From positions 1-9,829 of the forward strand of contig JAISTL010000232.1 of NCBI GenBank assembly GCA_031272615.1: DNA of 9,829 bases, given 5' to 3'. Below are positions 1-6,342 of the stretch, piece by piece. Both the position numbers and the translations under genes were made by a program. Source of the stretch: Methylobacteriaceae bacterium (lineage in GTDB: Bacteria; Pseudomonadota; Alphaproteobacteria; Rhizobiales; Beijerinckiaceae). A model generated the notes under the pieces. The model ran no database searches. It was not told the DNA's origin and saw only the letters and a program-made list of their open reading frames with translations. Position 1 is the stretch's first letter, and every line of letters begins with the position of its first letter.

Positions 1-921
1 CGAGTAGAGGGATTGGGAGCCGCACATGAACAACCGGTTGCGTTTGGCGCCGCCGAAGGTGAGATTCGCCACCCGCTCCGGCGTGTGGATATGGCCGATG
101 GGCTTGCCGTCGGGGTTGAGCACCAGAACGCCGTTGCGCGCGACGCCGAACCCCCAGCCCATCCACAGGTTACCGGCGGCATCGACGCGAAAGCCGTCGG
201 CAATGCCCTCGCCGCAATCAAAAAACAGGCGCTGGTTGGAGAGCGTTGCGCCGTCGCCGGACACATCGCAGACGTTGATGACCCGGTTCTTCATTCCCGG
301 GCGCGCCACCAGATAAAGCCGCGATTCATCGGGAGAAAAGGCCAGGCCGTTGGCCCCTTCCATATCGGCGATAACTTGGGTCAGCTCACCGGTTTCCGGG
401 TCGAGACGATAGACCGCCTGGGGCAGTTCGGCCGGAGCCTCGGCGCCGAGATACCAGCCGGTGATGCCGTAGGGAGGGTCGGTAAACCATACGGTGCCGT
501 CGGATTTGACGACGACATCGTTGGGGGAATTGAGGCGTTTTCCCTGGAAACTGTCTGCCAGAACGGTGATGGTGCCGTCGTATCCGGTGCGGGTGACGCG
601 CCGTGTCTGATGCTCGCAGGTGATGAGCCGCCCGTTGCGATCCCGGGTGTTGCCGTTGGCGTAGAAGGAGGGTTGGCGGAACACGTGAACCCGCTCCGTC
701 TCCTCTTCCCACTTCAGGATACGGTTGTTGGGGATGTCGCTGAACAGCAGGAAACGCCCGTCACCGAACCAAACCGGGCCTTCCGCCCAGCGGAACCCCG
801 TCGCCAGGCGCTCGATGCCGGCAAGCGCCGAGCGGTATTTCGTAAAGGACGGGTCGAGGATCTCGACGCCCGGGTCGGGATAAGGCGTCACGGGGGCGGC
901 GGGATCGTGGGAAATCGGCAT
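1..921 (-). CDS. SMP-30/gluconolactonase/LRE-like lactonase, 3' end beyond window
   Basis: Probable metal-dependent sugar lactonase of the SMP-30/gluconolactonase beta-propeller family, which opens aldonolactones to the free acids. 307 codons are visible, and the reading frame is still open at base 1. The four positions that bind the divalent metal in this family are recognisable: Glu47 in AEGPVW, Asn134 in NSPNDV, Asn191 in GANGLAFSPDES and Asp242 in ADGFRVD. The last visible residues (GSQSLYS) match the strand near the C-terminus of the family, so probably only some 10-25 residues are missing. There is no signal peptide, so it should be cytoplasmic. The ATG at 921 is the only sensible start: an in-frame TGA lies two codons upstream, and a GGAG lies about 11 nt before it. 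It follows the DeoR-type repressor by 42 nt on the same strand, suggesting co-transcription. The family is secure from motifs; the substrate (gluconolactone, another aldonolactone or a non-sugar lactone) is not determined. Confidence 0.9.
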   Translation of the reverse strand, partial: MPISHDPAAPVTPYPDPGVEILDPSFTKYRSALAGIERLATGFRWAEGPVWFGDGRFLLFSDIPNNRILKWEEETERVHVFRQPSFYANGNTRDRNGRLITCEHQTRRVTRTGYDGTITVLADSFQGKRLNSPNDVVVKSDGTVWFTDPPYGITGWYLGAEAPAELPQAVYRLDPETGELTQVIADMEGANGLAFSPDESRLYLVARPGMKNRVINVCDVSGDGATLSNQRLFFDCGEGIADGFRVDAAGNLWMGWGFGVARNGVLVLNPDGKPIGHIHTPERVANLTFGGAKRNRLFMCGSQSLYS

Positions 922-963
922 GGATCACAAAACTCCCGGGGTTCCGGCAGCGGCCGGGTGCGC

Positions 964-1746
964 TCAACGTCCGGTCGGCGCGATGAAAAGCTCCGTCACC
1001 TTGCGCACCATGGCGTCGTGCTCGGCCGAGATACCGTCATCGGTGATGAGACGGGAGCAGCGCGCCAACGGATAGATGTTGATCATCTCCCGCTTGCACA
1101 GCTTGGTGCTGTCGACAAGAAGATTGACGGTGTTCGAGCGTTCCGTCACCTTGTTGAGAATCTGGGCGATGTCCAGATTGCTGGTGGTGACGTTCAGCTT
1201 TTCCGAGATGCCGGAGGCCGAGACAAAGGCCTGGTCGATATTGATTTTATCGAGAAAATCGATGACCCACAAACCGGCGAGCATGTTGAAGGTCTTGTTC
1301 AGTTCACCGCCGGCGACGATGATTGACGGGCTGCCGTTTTCCCACGGAATGCCGAGGACCGCCGGTGAATTGGTGACGATATTCAAGCGGGAAAAATGGT
1401 GCTTCATCAGTTCCCGGGCGAAGGTGTAGCAGGTGGTGGAGGAATCGATGAAAATCGTCGTGTCGTCCTTGACGAAGCGGGCGGCCTCCGCGGCCATGGC
1501 CTCCTTGAGGCGCCGGTTCTTGTTGATGCGGACGGTGTAGAATGCTTCGTTCTGAACCGGGTCACTCTTCTGCAGCTTGGCGCCGCCGTGAACTTTGGCG
1601 ATGACGCCGGATTTCTGCAAGGCCGCGAGGTCCCGCACAACCGTGGCCCGCGAGACTTCAAGCTGTTCGACGAGTTTCAGCACCGGGCAGAACTCGACCT
1701 CGTTCAATATCTCGACGATACGGTTTCTTCGTTCTTCCGCTAACAC
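964..1746 (-). CDS. DeoR/GlpR-family transcriptional repressor
   Basis: DNA-binding regulator of the DeoR family, whose members usually repress sugar or polyol catabolic genes and are released by a phosphorylated sugar. The 260-residue length is typical. An N-terminal winged helix-turn-helix (about residues 5-57) contains VSRATVVRDLAAL and ends in the family wing signature VHGGA. The C-terminal effector-binding domain (about 75-235) carries the DSSTT motif at 101-105 (cf. the family DxGTT), VAGGELN at 144-150 and VDSTK at 211-215. The start is GTG at 1746; a GGAGG lies only about 2 nt upstream, which is closer than ideal, but I see no better start that keeps the helix-turn-helix. It stands upstream of the lactonase and divergent from the FAD oxidase operon, so it is the natural candidate to control both and itself. 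The inducer cannot be inferred. Confidence 0.93.
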   Translation of the reverse strand: MLAEERRNRIVEILNEVEFCPVLKLVEQLEVSRATVVRDLAALQKSGVIAKVHGGAKLQKSDPVQNEAFYTVRINKNRRLKEAMAAEAARFVKDDTTIFIDSSTTCYTFARELMKHHFSRLNIVTNSPAVLGIPWENGSPSIIVAGGELNKTFNMLAGLWVIDFLDKINIDQAFVSASGISEKLNVTTSNLDIAQILNKVTERSNTVNLLVDSTKLCKREMINIYPLARCSRLITDDGISAEHDAMVRKVTELFIAPTGR

Positions 1747-1785
1747 ACCGCCTCCGCTTATATTCTCCGGTTGACAGGCAACCGT

Positions 1786-1814
1786 TGTTTATCGTCAGTA
1801 ACAAATCCGGTCAA
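1786..1814 (-). promoter_or_regulatory. Second, weaker minus-strand promoter candidate
   Basis: The minus strand has TTGACC, 17 bases, then TAAACA. The -35 box is good (5/6) but the -10 box is poor (3/6). It would start transcription close to the repressor gene (about 35 nt leader). Its -35 box overlaps the other copy of the 11-bp repeat, in the same relative position as in the stronger promoter at 1961-1989. An imperfect TTGTT/AACAA inverted pair (1785-1789, 1800-1804) lies across the same stretch. Confidence 0.35.
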
Positions 1815-1820
1815 TAATGT
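1810..1820. repeat. 11-bp direct repeat, copy 1 (candidate operator)
   Basis: GTCAATAATGT, identical to 1985-1995. On the minus strand it reads ACATTATTGAC and its end supplies TTGAC of a -35 box. DeoR-family proteins often bind repeated sites at their own promoter, so this is a reasonable candidate for the neighbouring repressor's half-site. The repeat is seen; binding is inference. Confidence 0.5.
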
Positions 1821-1960
1821 TTTTTCCCGCCGCCCCGCCACCCCGCCGCGTTCGGCCCGGAACCCGCCGCGCCCGCCGGACTTTCGCTTGCCGGTGCGTC
1901 CGGCCGGCGTGAAGATCCCCGGGACAGCGCCGAAGTCCGGCAGCGTTCAAATGGTGTTTC

Positions 1961-1989
1961 ATTGTAGCCTGACGCGCACATATAGTCAA
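1961..1989 (-). promoter_or_regulatory. Strong sigma-70-type promoter, minus strand
   Basis: On the minus strand the sequence reads TTGACT, a 17-base spacer, then TACAAT: five of six matches to each consensus hexamer at the ideal spacing. Transcription would begin near 1954 and run through a leader of about 205 nt into the DeoR-type gene (start 1746) and the lactonase. The -35 box overlaps the downstream copy of the 11-bp repeat, so a protein bound there would block RNA polymerase. This is seen in the sequence; activity is inferred. Confidence 0.6.
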
Positions 1990-1995
1990 TAATGT
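1985..1995. repeat. 11-bp direct repeat, copy 2 (candidate operator)
   Basis: A second exact copy of GTCAATAATGT, 175 bp from the first and in the same orientation, overlapping the -35 box of the strong minus-strand promoter. The spacing is near 17 helical turns, so both copies could sit on the same DNA face and be bridged by a DNA loop. Confidence 0.5.
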
Positions 1996-2028
1996 CCAAA
2001 ACAATAACAAAAATATTCAAAAATTATC

Positions 2029-2058
2029 TTGACGCGTCTCATCCAATCCCTGTACAGA
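2029..2058 (+). promoter_or_regulatory. Candidate plus-strand promoter for the FAD oxidase operon
   Basis: TTGACG (5/6 match), an 18-base spacer and TACAGA (3/6). This is the best plus-strand pair I find upstream of the oxidase start at 2172, and it would leave a leader of about 105 nt. The weak -10 box makes it tentative and would fit a promoter needing an activator. Confidence 0.35.
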
Positions 2059-2075
2059 TAGTCCAACGGTGTTGT

Positions 2076-2095
2076 TCACGCCATCAAACGCGTGA
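2076..2095. promoter_or_regulatory. Inverted repeat in the oxidase leader, possible operator
   Basis: TCACGC, 8 bases, GCGTGA: perfect 6-bp arms with an overall length of 20 bp, typical of dimeric repressor sites. It lies just downstream of the candidate plus-strand promoter and 77 bases before the oxidase start. It could equally be a small hairpin in the leader RNA. It does not resemble the 11-bp direct repeat. Confidence 0.35.
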
Positions 2096-2171
2096 GCCGG
2101 TCGGCGCCGTACTCTCGGCGGGCGGTCCGGATACAATACCGGTAACAAAAAAACAGAGGGGCAGAAGTACA

Positions 2172-3596
2172 ATGAATCCTAAAGGCTATATGACGCAGAT
2201 GATTCTTTCGGAGTTGGAGGACGCTGTCGGCCGGGACAATGTGAGCACCCGGGAAACCGACAAGATCGTCACCGCCGTGGATTTGTTCTGGATTCCCCGT
2301 ATGTGGGCCGACCGGGGACAATACCCGGCTACGGCGGATGTCATCGTGCGTCCCGGAACCACAGAGGAAGTCGCCAAGGTGCTGGTCATCGCCAACTATT
2401 ACAAAATACCGGTGACAACCTGGGGAGGCGGTTCCGGTTCGCAGGGCGGCGCCCTGGCGGTGACGGGCGGGATTATCCTCGACACCAAACGCATGAACAA
2501 GGTGGTGGAATATGACCCGGATTCGATGACCGTGACGGTGGAGACGGGCATGAATTTCCAGCAGCTGGAGTGGTATGCGAACGAACACGGCCATTCGCTG
2601 ATGCACTATCCCAGCTCCATCACCTGCGGAACCGTCGGCGGGTTCATCGCCCATAACGGCATCGGCGTGCTGTCCACGCGCTACGGCAAAATCGACGATA
2701 TGTGTCTCAGCATGGAAGTGGTGCTCCCCAACGGCAGCATCATTCACACCCTGCCCATCCCCAAGCACTCATCGGGCCCGGATCTCAACGCCATTTTCCT
2801 GGGCGCGGAAGGCACCTTCGGGGTGGTCACCAAAGCGACGTTCCGCCTGTTCGAGATGCCGGAAGTGCGTAAATTCCGGGCGTTCCTGTTCCCCGACCTC
2901 ACCACGGGCATTGCGGTGGGCCGGGAAATCCTCAAGAAGATGAAGCCGTCGATCATGCGGCTCTACGACGAGGCTGAGACGGCGTCCATCATCAAGAAGA
3001 TTCTGGGCGTCTCCAAAACCGGCGCGTTCATGAACCTGGCCCTCGACGGCCTCGCCGAGGTGGTGGCCATCGAGGAACGCATCATGATTGAGATCTGCAA
3101 GAAGTACGGCGGCATGGATCTCGGCCCCGAATACGGGGAGAAATGGTGGGACAGCCGGGTGACCTTCTTCTTCCCGCCCCACGCCCTGGATTTGCCGCTG
3201 ATGCACGGAACCATGGATTCCGTCGCCACCTTCGCCAATATCGAGAAAATTTACTGGGCCATGAAGCACGCGGTGGAAGACAACTTCCCGGATGTCCGCT
3301 TCATCGCCCACTTCTCCCATTGGTACGAGTGGGGGTGCATCATCTATGACCGCTTTATCATGGAGAAACCCCCGGCGGACCCGGAGGAGGCGCTGCGCCT
3401 GCATAACCAGATCTGGTACAAGGCGGTTCGCGCCGCCCTGGCCAACGGCGGCGTGGTCAATGACCATCACGGAGTCGGGCTGAAGCTCGGCAAGCTGATG
3501 AAGGAGCAATACGGCCCGACCATGCAGGTACTGGAAGGCATCAAAAAAGCCCTTGATCCCAACGGTATCATGAACCCCTTCAAAATGGGCGTCTAG
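2172..3596 (+). CDS. FAD-linked oxidase/dehydrogenase, GlcD / alkyl-DHAP-synthase type
   Basis: Flavoenzyme of the vanillyl-alcohol-oxidase/GlcD fold (474 residues). The FAD-binding half (about 50-225) shows PGTTEEV (61-67), the pyrophosphate loop WGGGSGSQGG (84-93), TCGTVGGFIAHNGIG (151-165) and FLGAEGTFGVVT (209-220). The C-terminal half has RLYD (263-266), a DHHGVG loop (431-436) at the position of GEHGIG in GlcD or HHHG in alkyl-DHAP synthases, and LDPNGIMNPFKMG at the end. Overall the SGPDL-to-RLYD stretch looks closer to the alkyl-DHAP-synthase branch than to classic glycolate oxidase. The ATG at 2172 has a GAGGGG about 10 nt upstream; the frame is open back to 1992, but an earlier start would lie in the promoter region. 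Its stop is 18 nt before the Fe-S gene, so the two form an operon and probably one redox complex. It likely oxidises a hydroxy acid or alcohol; the substrate is unknown. Confidence 0.88.
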   Translation: MNPKGYMTQMILSELEDAVGRDNVSTRETDKIVTAVDLFWIPRMWADRGQYPATADVIVRPGTTEEVAKVLVIANYYKIPVTTWGGGSGSQGGALAVTGGIILDTKRMNKVVEYDPDSMTVTVETGMNFQQLEWYANEHGHSLMHYPSSITCGTVGGFIAHNGIGVLSTRYGKIDDMCLSMEVVLPNGSIIHTLPIPKHSSGPDLNAIFLGAEGTFGVVTKATFRLFEMPEVRKFRAFLFPDLTTGIAVGREILKKMKPSIMRLYDEAETASIIKKILGVSKTGAFMNLALDGLAEVVAIEERIMIEICKKYGGMDLGPEYGEKWWDSRVTFFFPPHALDLPLMHGTMDSVATFANIEKIYWAMKHAVEDNFPDVRFIAHFSHWYEWGCIIYDRFIMEKPPADPEEALRLHNQIWYKAVRAALANGGVVNDHHGVGLKLGKLMKEQYGPTMQVLEGIKKALDPNGIMNPFKMGV

Positions 3597-3614
3597 AGAG
3601 CGGGAAAGGAGAGA

Positions 3615-4721
3615 ATGATGTTTTCCGAACAAGCCGTAAAAACGTTCATGGCCTGCCGTTTCTGCCCCATGTGCCGTCACGTGTGCCCCATCGGTCTCAC
3701 CACCGGCAACGAGGGCAATACGCCGCGGGGCAAGGGCCTGCTGCTCAACTATGTGCACACCGGCATGGAGTTTACCGCCGAAATGGCTCAGGACATGTAT
3801 GAATGCTGCCTGTGCCACAACTGCGCCTCGGAGTGCGAAACCGGTTTTTCGCCGCCGCTGTTCATCCGGGAGGCGCGAACCCAGGCGGTGGTTCAGGACT
3901 TGGCGCCGCCGGCTGTGCGGGCGCTCCTCGACAATCTGGAAGCAACGGACAACATTTTCGGATTGACCGCCGAAAACGTTTCACCGGACCTGCGTGAGGC
4001 CGTGGGCACATTGCCGGAGACGGCGCCGACGCTGCTGTATCTCGGCGCCACCGCCCGCTTCAAAACTCCCGATATCGCGCTGGCTGTCATCAGGCTGTTG
4101 CAGAAAGCCGGGGTAGAGTTCACCGTTCTTGCCGATGAGCCGTCCTCCGGAGCGGAACCGGGCGACTTGATGGGTTTTGTCGAAGACGTGCGTCAGGTTG
4201 CGCAGAAATGCGCCGCGGCGATCACGGCGTCCGGCGCCGCCACCCTGGTGGTTCTCGACGCCCATTCCGCCCGGATGTTCAAGCAGCAGTACGCCGAGTG
4301 GGGAATCGCCCTTCCCGCCGCGGTTGTCACGGCGACGGACTATGTGGCCGGATTGCTGCGTGACGGCAGGCTCTCGGCGAAGGCCGCCGGCGTCGCCGCC
4401 ACCTTCCAGGACGATTCGGCGCTCTCCCGGGAGCTGGATGAAACTGAAACGCCCCGTGAAATCATCGCCGCCATGGGTATCGACCTCAAGGAGATGTTCC
4501 TCAACCGCAAGCGGGTCAAGAGCGGTGGAACGGTGCTGCTGATGGAATACGCGCCGCGCCTCGGGCAATTGGCGGGCGAAGGCCGCTGGCTGGACGCACA
4601 GCGCGCCGGTGTTCCGGTTCTGCTCACTTCTACGCCGGATTCCTTTGTCGTCATGCGCGAAACCCAACCGGAGACCATGACAACCACGGACATTTTCGTC
4701 CTTCTCGAGCAGAATACCTGA
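3615..4721 (+). CDS. Two-[4Fe-4S] partner protein with a cysteine-less CCG-like C-terminal domain
   Basis: Iron-sulphur subunit expected to take electrons from the upstream flavoprotein (368 residues). Residues 14-24 (C14, C17, C20, C24-Pro) and 64-74 (C64, C67, C70, C74) form two CxxCxxCxxxC sites, as in GlcF and HdrD-type proteins. From about residue 137 the chain still follows the CCG-domain layout: YLGATA (142-147) for the usual LGC, PSSG (176-179) for CCG, LDAHSARMFKQQY (214-226) for CPxCxxxxxxxY, FQDDSALSRELDETETPREI (264-283) for HDPCxLGR...PRE, and TSTPDS (339-343 region) for the final CPxC. All these cysteines are gone; the only one left after residue 74 is C199. The frame is intact, so this is not simple decay. 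A GGAG sits 3 nt before the first ATG and 6 nt before a second at 3618, which may be the true start. No signal peptide or membrane segment is seen. The operon ends at a terminator. Confidence 0.85.
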   Translation: MMFSEQAVKTFMACRFCPMCRHVCPIGLTTGNEGNTPRGKGLLLNYVHTGMEFTAEMAQDMYECCLCHNCASECETGFSPPLFIREARTQAVVQDLAPPAVRALLDNLEATDNIFGLTAENVSPDLREAVGTLPETAPTLLYLGATARFKTPDIALAVIRLLQKAGVEFTVLADEPSSGAEPGDLMGFVEDVRQVAQKCAAAITASGAATLVVLDAHSARMFKQQYAEWGIALPAAVVTATDYVAGLLRDGRLSAKAAGVAATFQDDSALSRELDETETPREIIAAMGIDLKEMFLNRKRVKSGGTVLLMEYAPRLGQLAGEGRWLDAQRAGVPVLLTSTPDSFVVMRETQPETMTTTDIFVLLEQNT

Positions 4722-4733
4722 CGTTGCCCCCCG

Positions 4734-4752
4734 GATCGGCGCCGAGCCGATC
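4734..4752 (+). other. Small perfect hairpin after the Fe-S gene
   Basis: GATCGGC, 5-base loop, GCCGATC: a perfect 7-bp stem 12 nt after the stop of the Fe-S gene and just ahead of the main terminator hairpin. No T-tract follows. It may protect the 3' end of the mRNA or slow polymerase before the terminator. Confidence 0.5.
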
Positions 4753-4755
4753 TCA

Positions 4756-4793
4756 GGCCCCGGGAAAAACAGCTTTCCGGGGCCGTTTTATTG
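4756..4793 (+). terminator. Rho-independent terminator of the FAD/Fe-S operon
   Basis: GGCCCCGG (4756-4763) pairs with CCGGGGCC (4777-4784); after one bulged G the stem extends by AAA/TTT, closing a 6-7-nt loop. GTTTTATT follows. It ends transcription from the left operon before the converging tolB gene. On the minus strand no T-tract follows the stem, so it is probably not an efficient intrinsic terminator for tolB. Confidence 0.8.
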
Positions 4794-4807
4794 TAAGGAT
4801 GTCCTGA

Positions 4808-6172
4808 CTAATACGCGCCGCGTGAGGTGCTGAGCAGGGGCGACCACGCCGGATCGGAGGCGGAGGACGGGGTCGGGATTTCCATTTCCACCTGGCCGAA
4901 GATATCGGCCATAATCAGTTTGCCGCCGGCCTCGCCGCCGGAATCCCGGAAGAACATGAGATATTGCCCGTTGGGCGCCCACGTCGGCCCTTCGTTGTGG
5001 AAGCCTTCGGCCAGAATGCGTTCGCCGCTGCCGTCGGGCTTGATGATACCGACTGCGAAAACTCCGGCCTTCTGGCGGACGAAAGCGATATAATCCCCCC
5101 GCGGCGACCACACCGGCTGCGAATAGGCGCCGTCGCCAAAGGTGATGCGCTCGGCGCCGGAACCGTCGGAATTCATGACATAAACCTGCTGGGAGCCGCC
5201 GCGATCGCTTTCAAAGACAATGCGTGAGCCGTCGGGCGAAGAGGACGCCGAGGTGTCGATGGCGTTGGTGTCGGTGATGCGGGTGGTGGTGCGGGTGGCG
5301 AGGTCCAGCCGGTAGATGTTGGAGTCGCCCCCCTGCTGCAGGCTGAGAAGAATCCGTTGGCCGTCGGGCGTAAAACGCGGCGACGACGTCATATCCGGGA
5401 AATTGCCGACAATCTGCCGCGCGCCGCTGTCGAGATTGATGACCTGCACCCGCGGCTGCTCCGCCTTGCGCTGGGACATGAAGGTGATTTCCTGCGCCAC
5501 CGGCGAATAGCGCGGCGTGACGATGATCGAATCATCCTGGGTGAGGTAGCGCACGTTCTGCCCGTCCTGATCCATCACCGCCAGGCGCTTGATGCGGTTT
5601 GCCCGCGGCCCGGTTTCATCGACGAAGGCGACACGGGTGTCAAAAAAGCCGGTAAGTCCGGTCATGGTGGAATACACCGAGTCGGCGATGATGTGGCTGA
5701 TACGCCGCCAGTATGCGGGGGCGGTGAAAAACTGCTGGCCGGTGAGCTGGGCGCCGGACTGCACGTTCCACAGACGGAACTCCGCCTTGATGCGGCCCGA
5801 TTCGTTGGCGGCGCGGCCGATGAGAACCGCCCGCGCGCCGGTTTCCCACCAGGCCTCGAAATTCGGCGTGGTGTTCAAATCCGGCGTTTCGGGGAAGCGG
5901 GCGGAGTCCAGCAGGATGAAATAACCGCTGCGCTGCAGATCGGCGGCAACCACGGTGGAGATGCGGGTCCCCGGTTCGCCGCCGCCGAAGGGCACGATGG
6001 CGACGGGAATCGGATCAAACCGGTCTGAAAAGGTTGTTCGGGTGGAGATCTGCGCGAGACCGGGAACCGCGAGGCACAGAATGGCCACCACCCCGCCGAG
6101 ACGCCAAATCCTGCGGGTTTTGAAGTTCGCCCAGAGGGTGCGGAACACCCCCGTTACTCCGCCGTTCATCAT
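4808..6172 (-). CDS. tolB: TolB, periplasmic component of the Tol-Pal system
   Basis: Periplasmic beta-propeller that links the inner-membrane TolQRA motor to the outer-membrane lipoprotein Pal. With the ATG at 6172 it is 454 residues. Residues 18-40 form a signal peptide: Lys/Arg-rich start, hydrophobic GGVVAILCLAVPG, then a probable cut after GLA-Q. The TolB N-terminal domain covers about 45-175. The propeller follows, with repeated (S/T)PDG-type blades: FTPDG (267-271), SSPDGSRIVFESDRGG (311-326), WSPRGDYIAFV (355-365), FHNEGPTWAPNG (391-402) and DPAWSPLL (440-447). An AGGAA lies 7 nt before the ATG; the frame is open 22 codons further but those residues would put a charged extension before the signal peptide. 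It is 170 nt downstream of tolA, much further than the other tol genes are from each other, and may have its own promoter (a weak TTGTTT/CAATAT pair lies at 6275-6303). pal does not follow. Confidence 0.95.
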   Translation of the reverse strand: MMNGGVTGVFRTLWANFKTRRIWRLGGVVAILCLAVPGLAQISTRTTFSDRFDPIPVAIVPFGGGEPGTRISTVVAADLQRSGYFILLDSARFPETPDLNTTPNFEAWWETGARAVLIGRAANESGRIKAEFRLWNVQSGAQLTGQQFFTAPAYWRRISHIIADSVYSTMTGLTGFFDTRVAFVDETGPRANRIKRLAVMDQDGQNVRYLTQDDSIIVTPRYSPVAQEITFMSQRKAEQPRVQVINLDSGARQIVGNFPDMTSSPRFTPDGQRILLSLQQGGDSNIYRLDLATRTTTRITDTNAIDTSASSSPDGSRIVFESDRGGSQQVYVMNSDGSGAERITFGDGAYSQPVWSPRGDYIAFVRQKAGVFAVGIIKPDGSGERILAEGFHNEGPTWAPNGQYLMFFRDSGGEAGGKLIMADIFGQVEMEIPTPSSASDPAWSPLLSTSRGAY

Positions 6173-6342
6173 AAAACGATTCCTGTCAGTACTGTCGGCC
6201 GTCGTGACGAAAAGCCTTCGGATCCGGCGCAACAACACCAGCCCTTATAAGCCGAACACGCTTGAAGGGAATGGATATTGCACCCCATAGATACAGAAAA
6301 CAACATTTCTAAGGGGATTTTGTGGCATTCTGGTGAAACTTT

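Larger units (their letters stand above)
1747..2171. other. Divergent control region between repressor and FAD oxidase genes
   Basis: 425 bases without a credible gene. The segment nearest the repressor (about 1747-1820) and the middle (1960-2030) are AT-rich. The part between (about 1821-1960) is very C-rich on the plus strand, with a CCCG/CCGC run at 1826-1847 and a GCCGG/CCGGC hairpin at 1890-1904. It holds promoter candidates on both strands, an 11-bp direct repeat (1810-1820 and 1985-1995) and an inverted repeat (2076-2095), listed separately. Short open frames here lack ribosome sites and recognisable products. Confidence 0.8.

Noticed and set aside
13..1326. A long open frame (437 codons) on the plus strand across the lactonase and repressor
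   Set aside because: It lies antisense to two genes with clear family motifs, spans the boundary between them, has no ribosome site and no recognisable motifs. Long antisense frames are expected in G+C-rich DNA.
1992..2171. N-terminal extension of the FAD oxidase back to an ATG at 1992
   Set aside because: The extra 60 codons cover the AT-rich promoter and operator-like sites, have no homology-like pattern, and the ATG at 2172 has a good ribosome site and gives the usual family length.
2769..3818. A 349-codon minus-strand frame across the FAD oxidase and the start of the Fe-S gene
   Set aside because: It is antisense to two well-supported genes and has no domain signature; His/Gly/Val-rich composition is typical of shadow frames.
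3615..4721. The Fe-S gene as a pseudogene
   Set aside because: The frame is intact over 368 codons, third-position bias matches its neighbours, the ferredoxin sites are complete and the CCG layout is retained. Consistent replacement of all cysteines looks like specialisation rather than decay.
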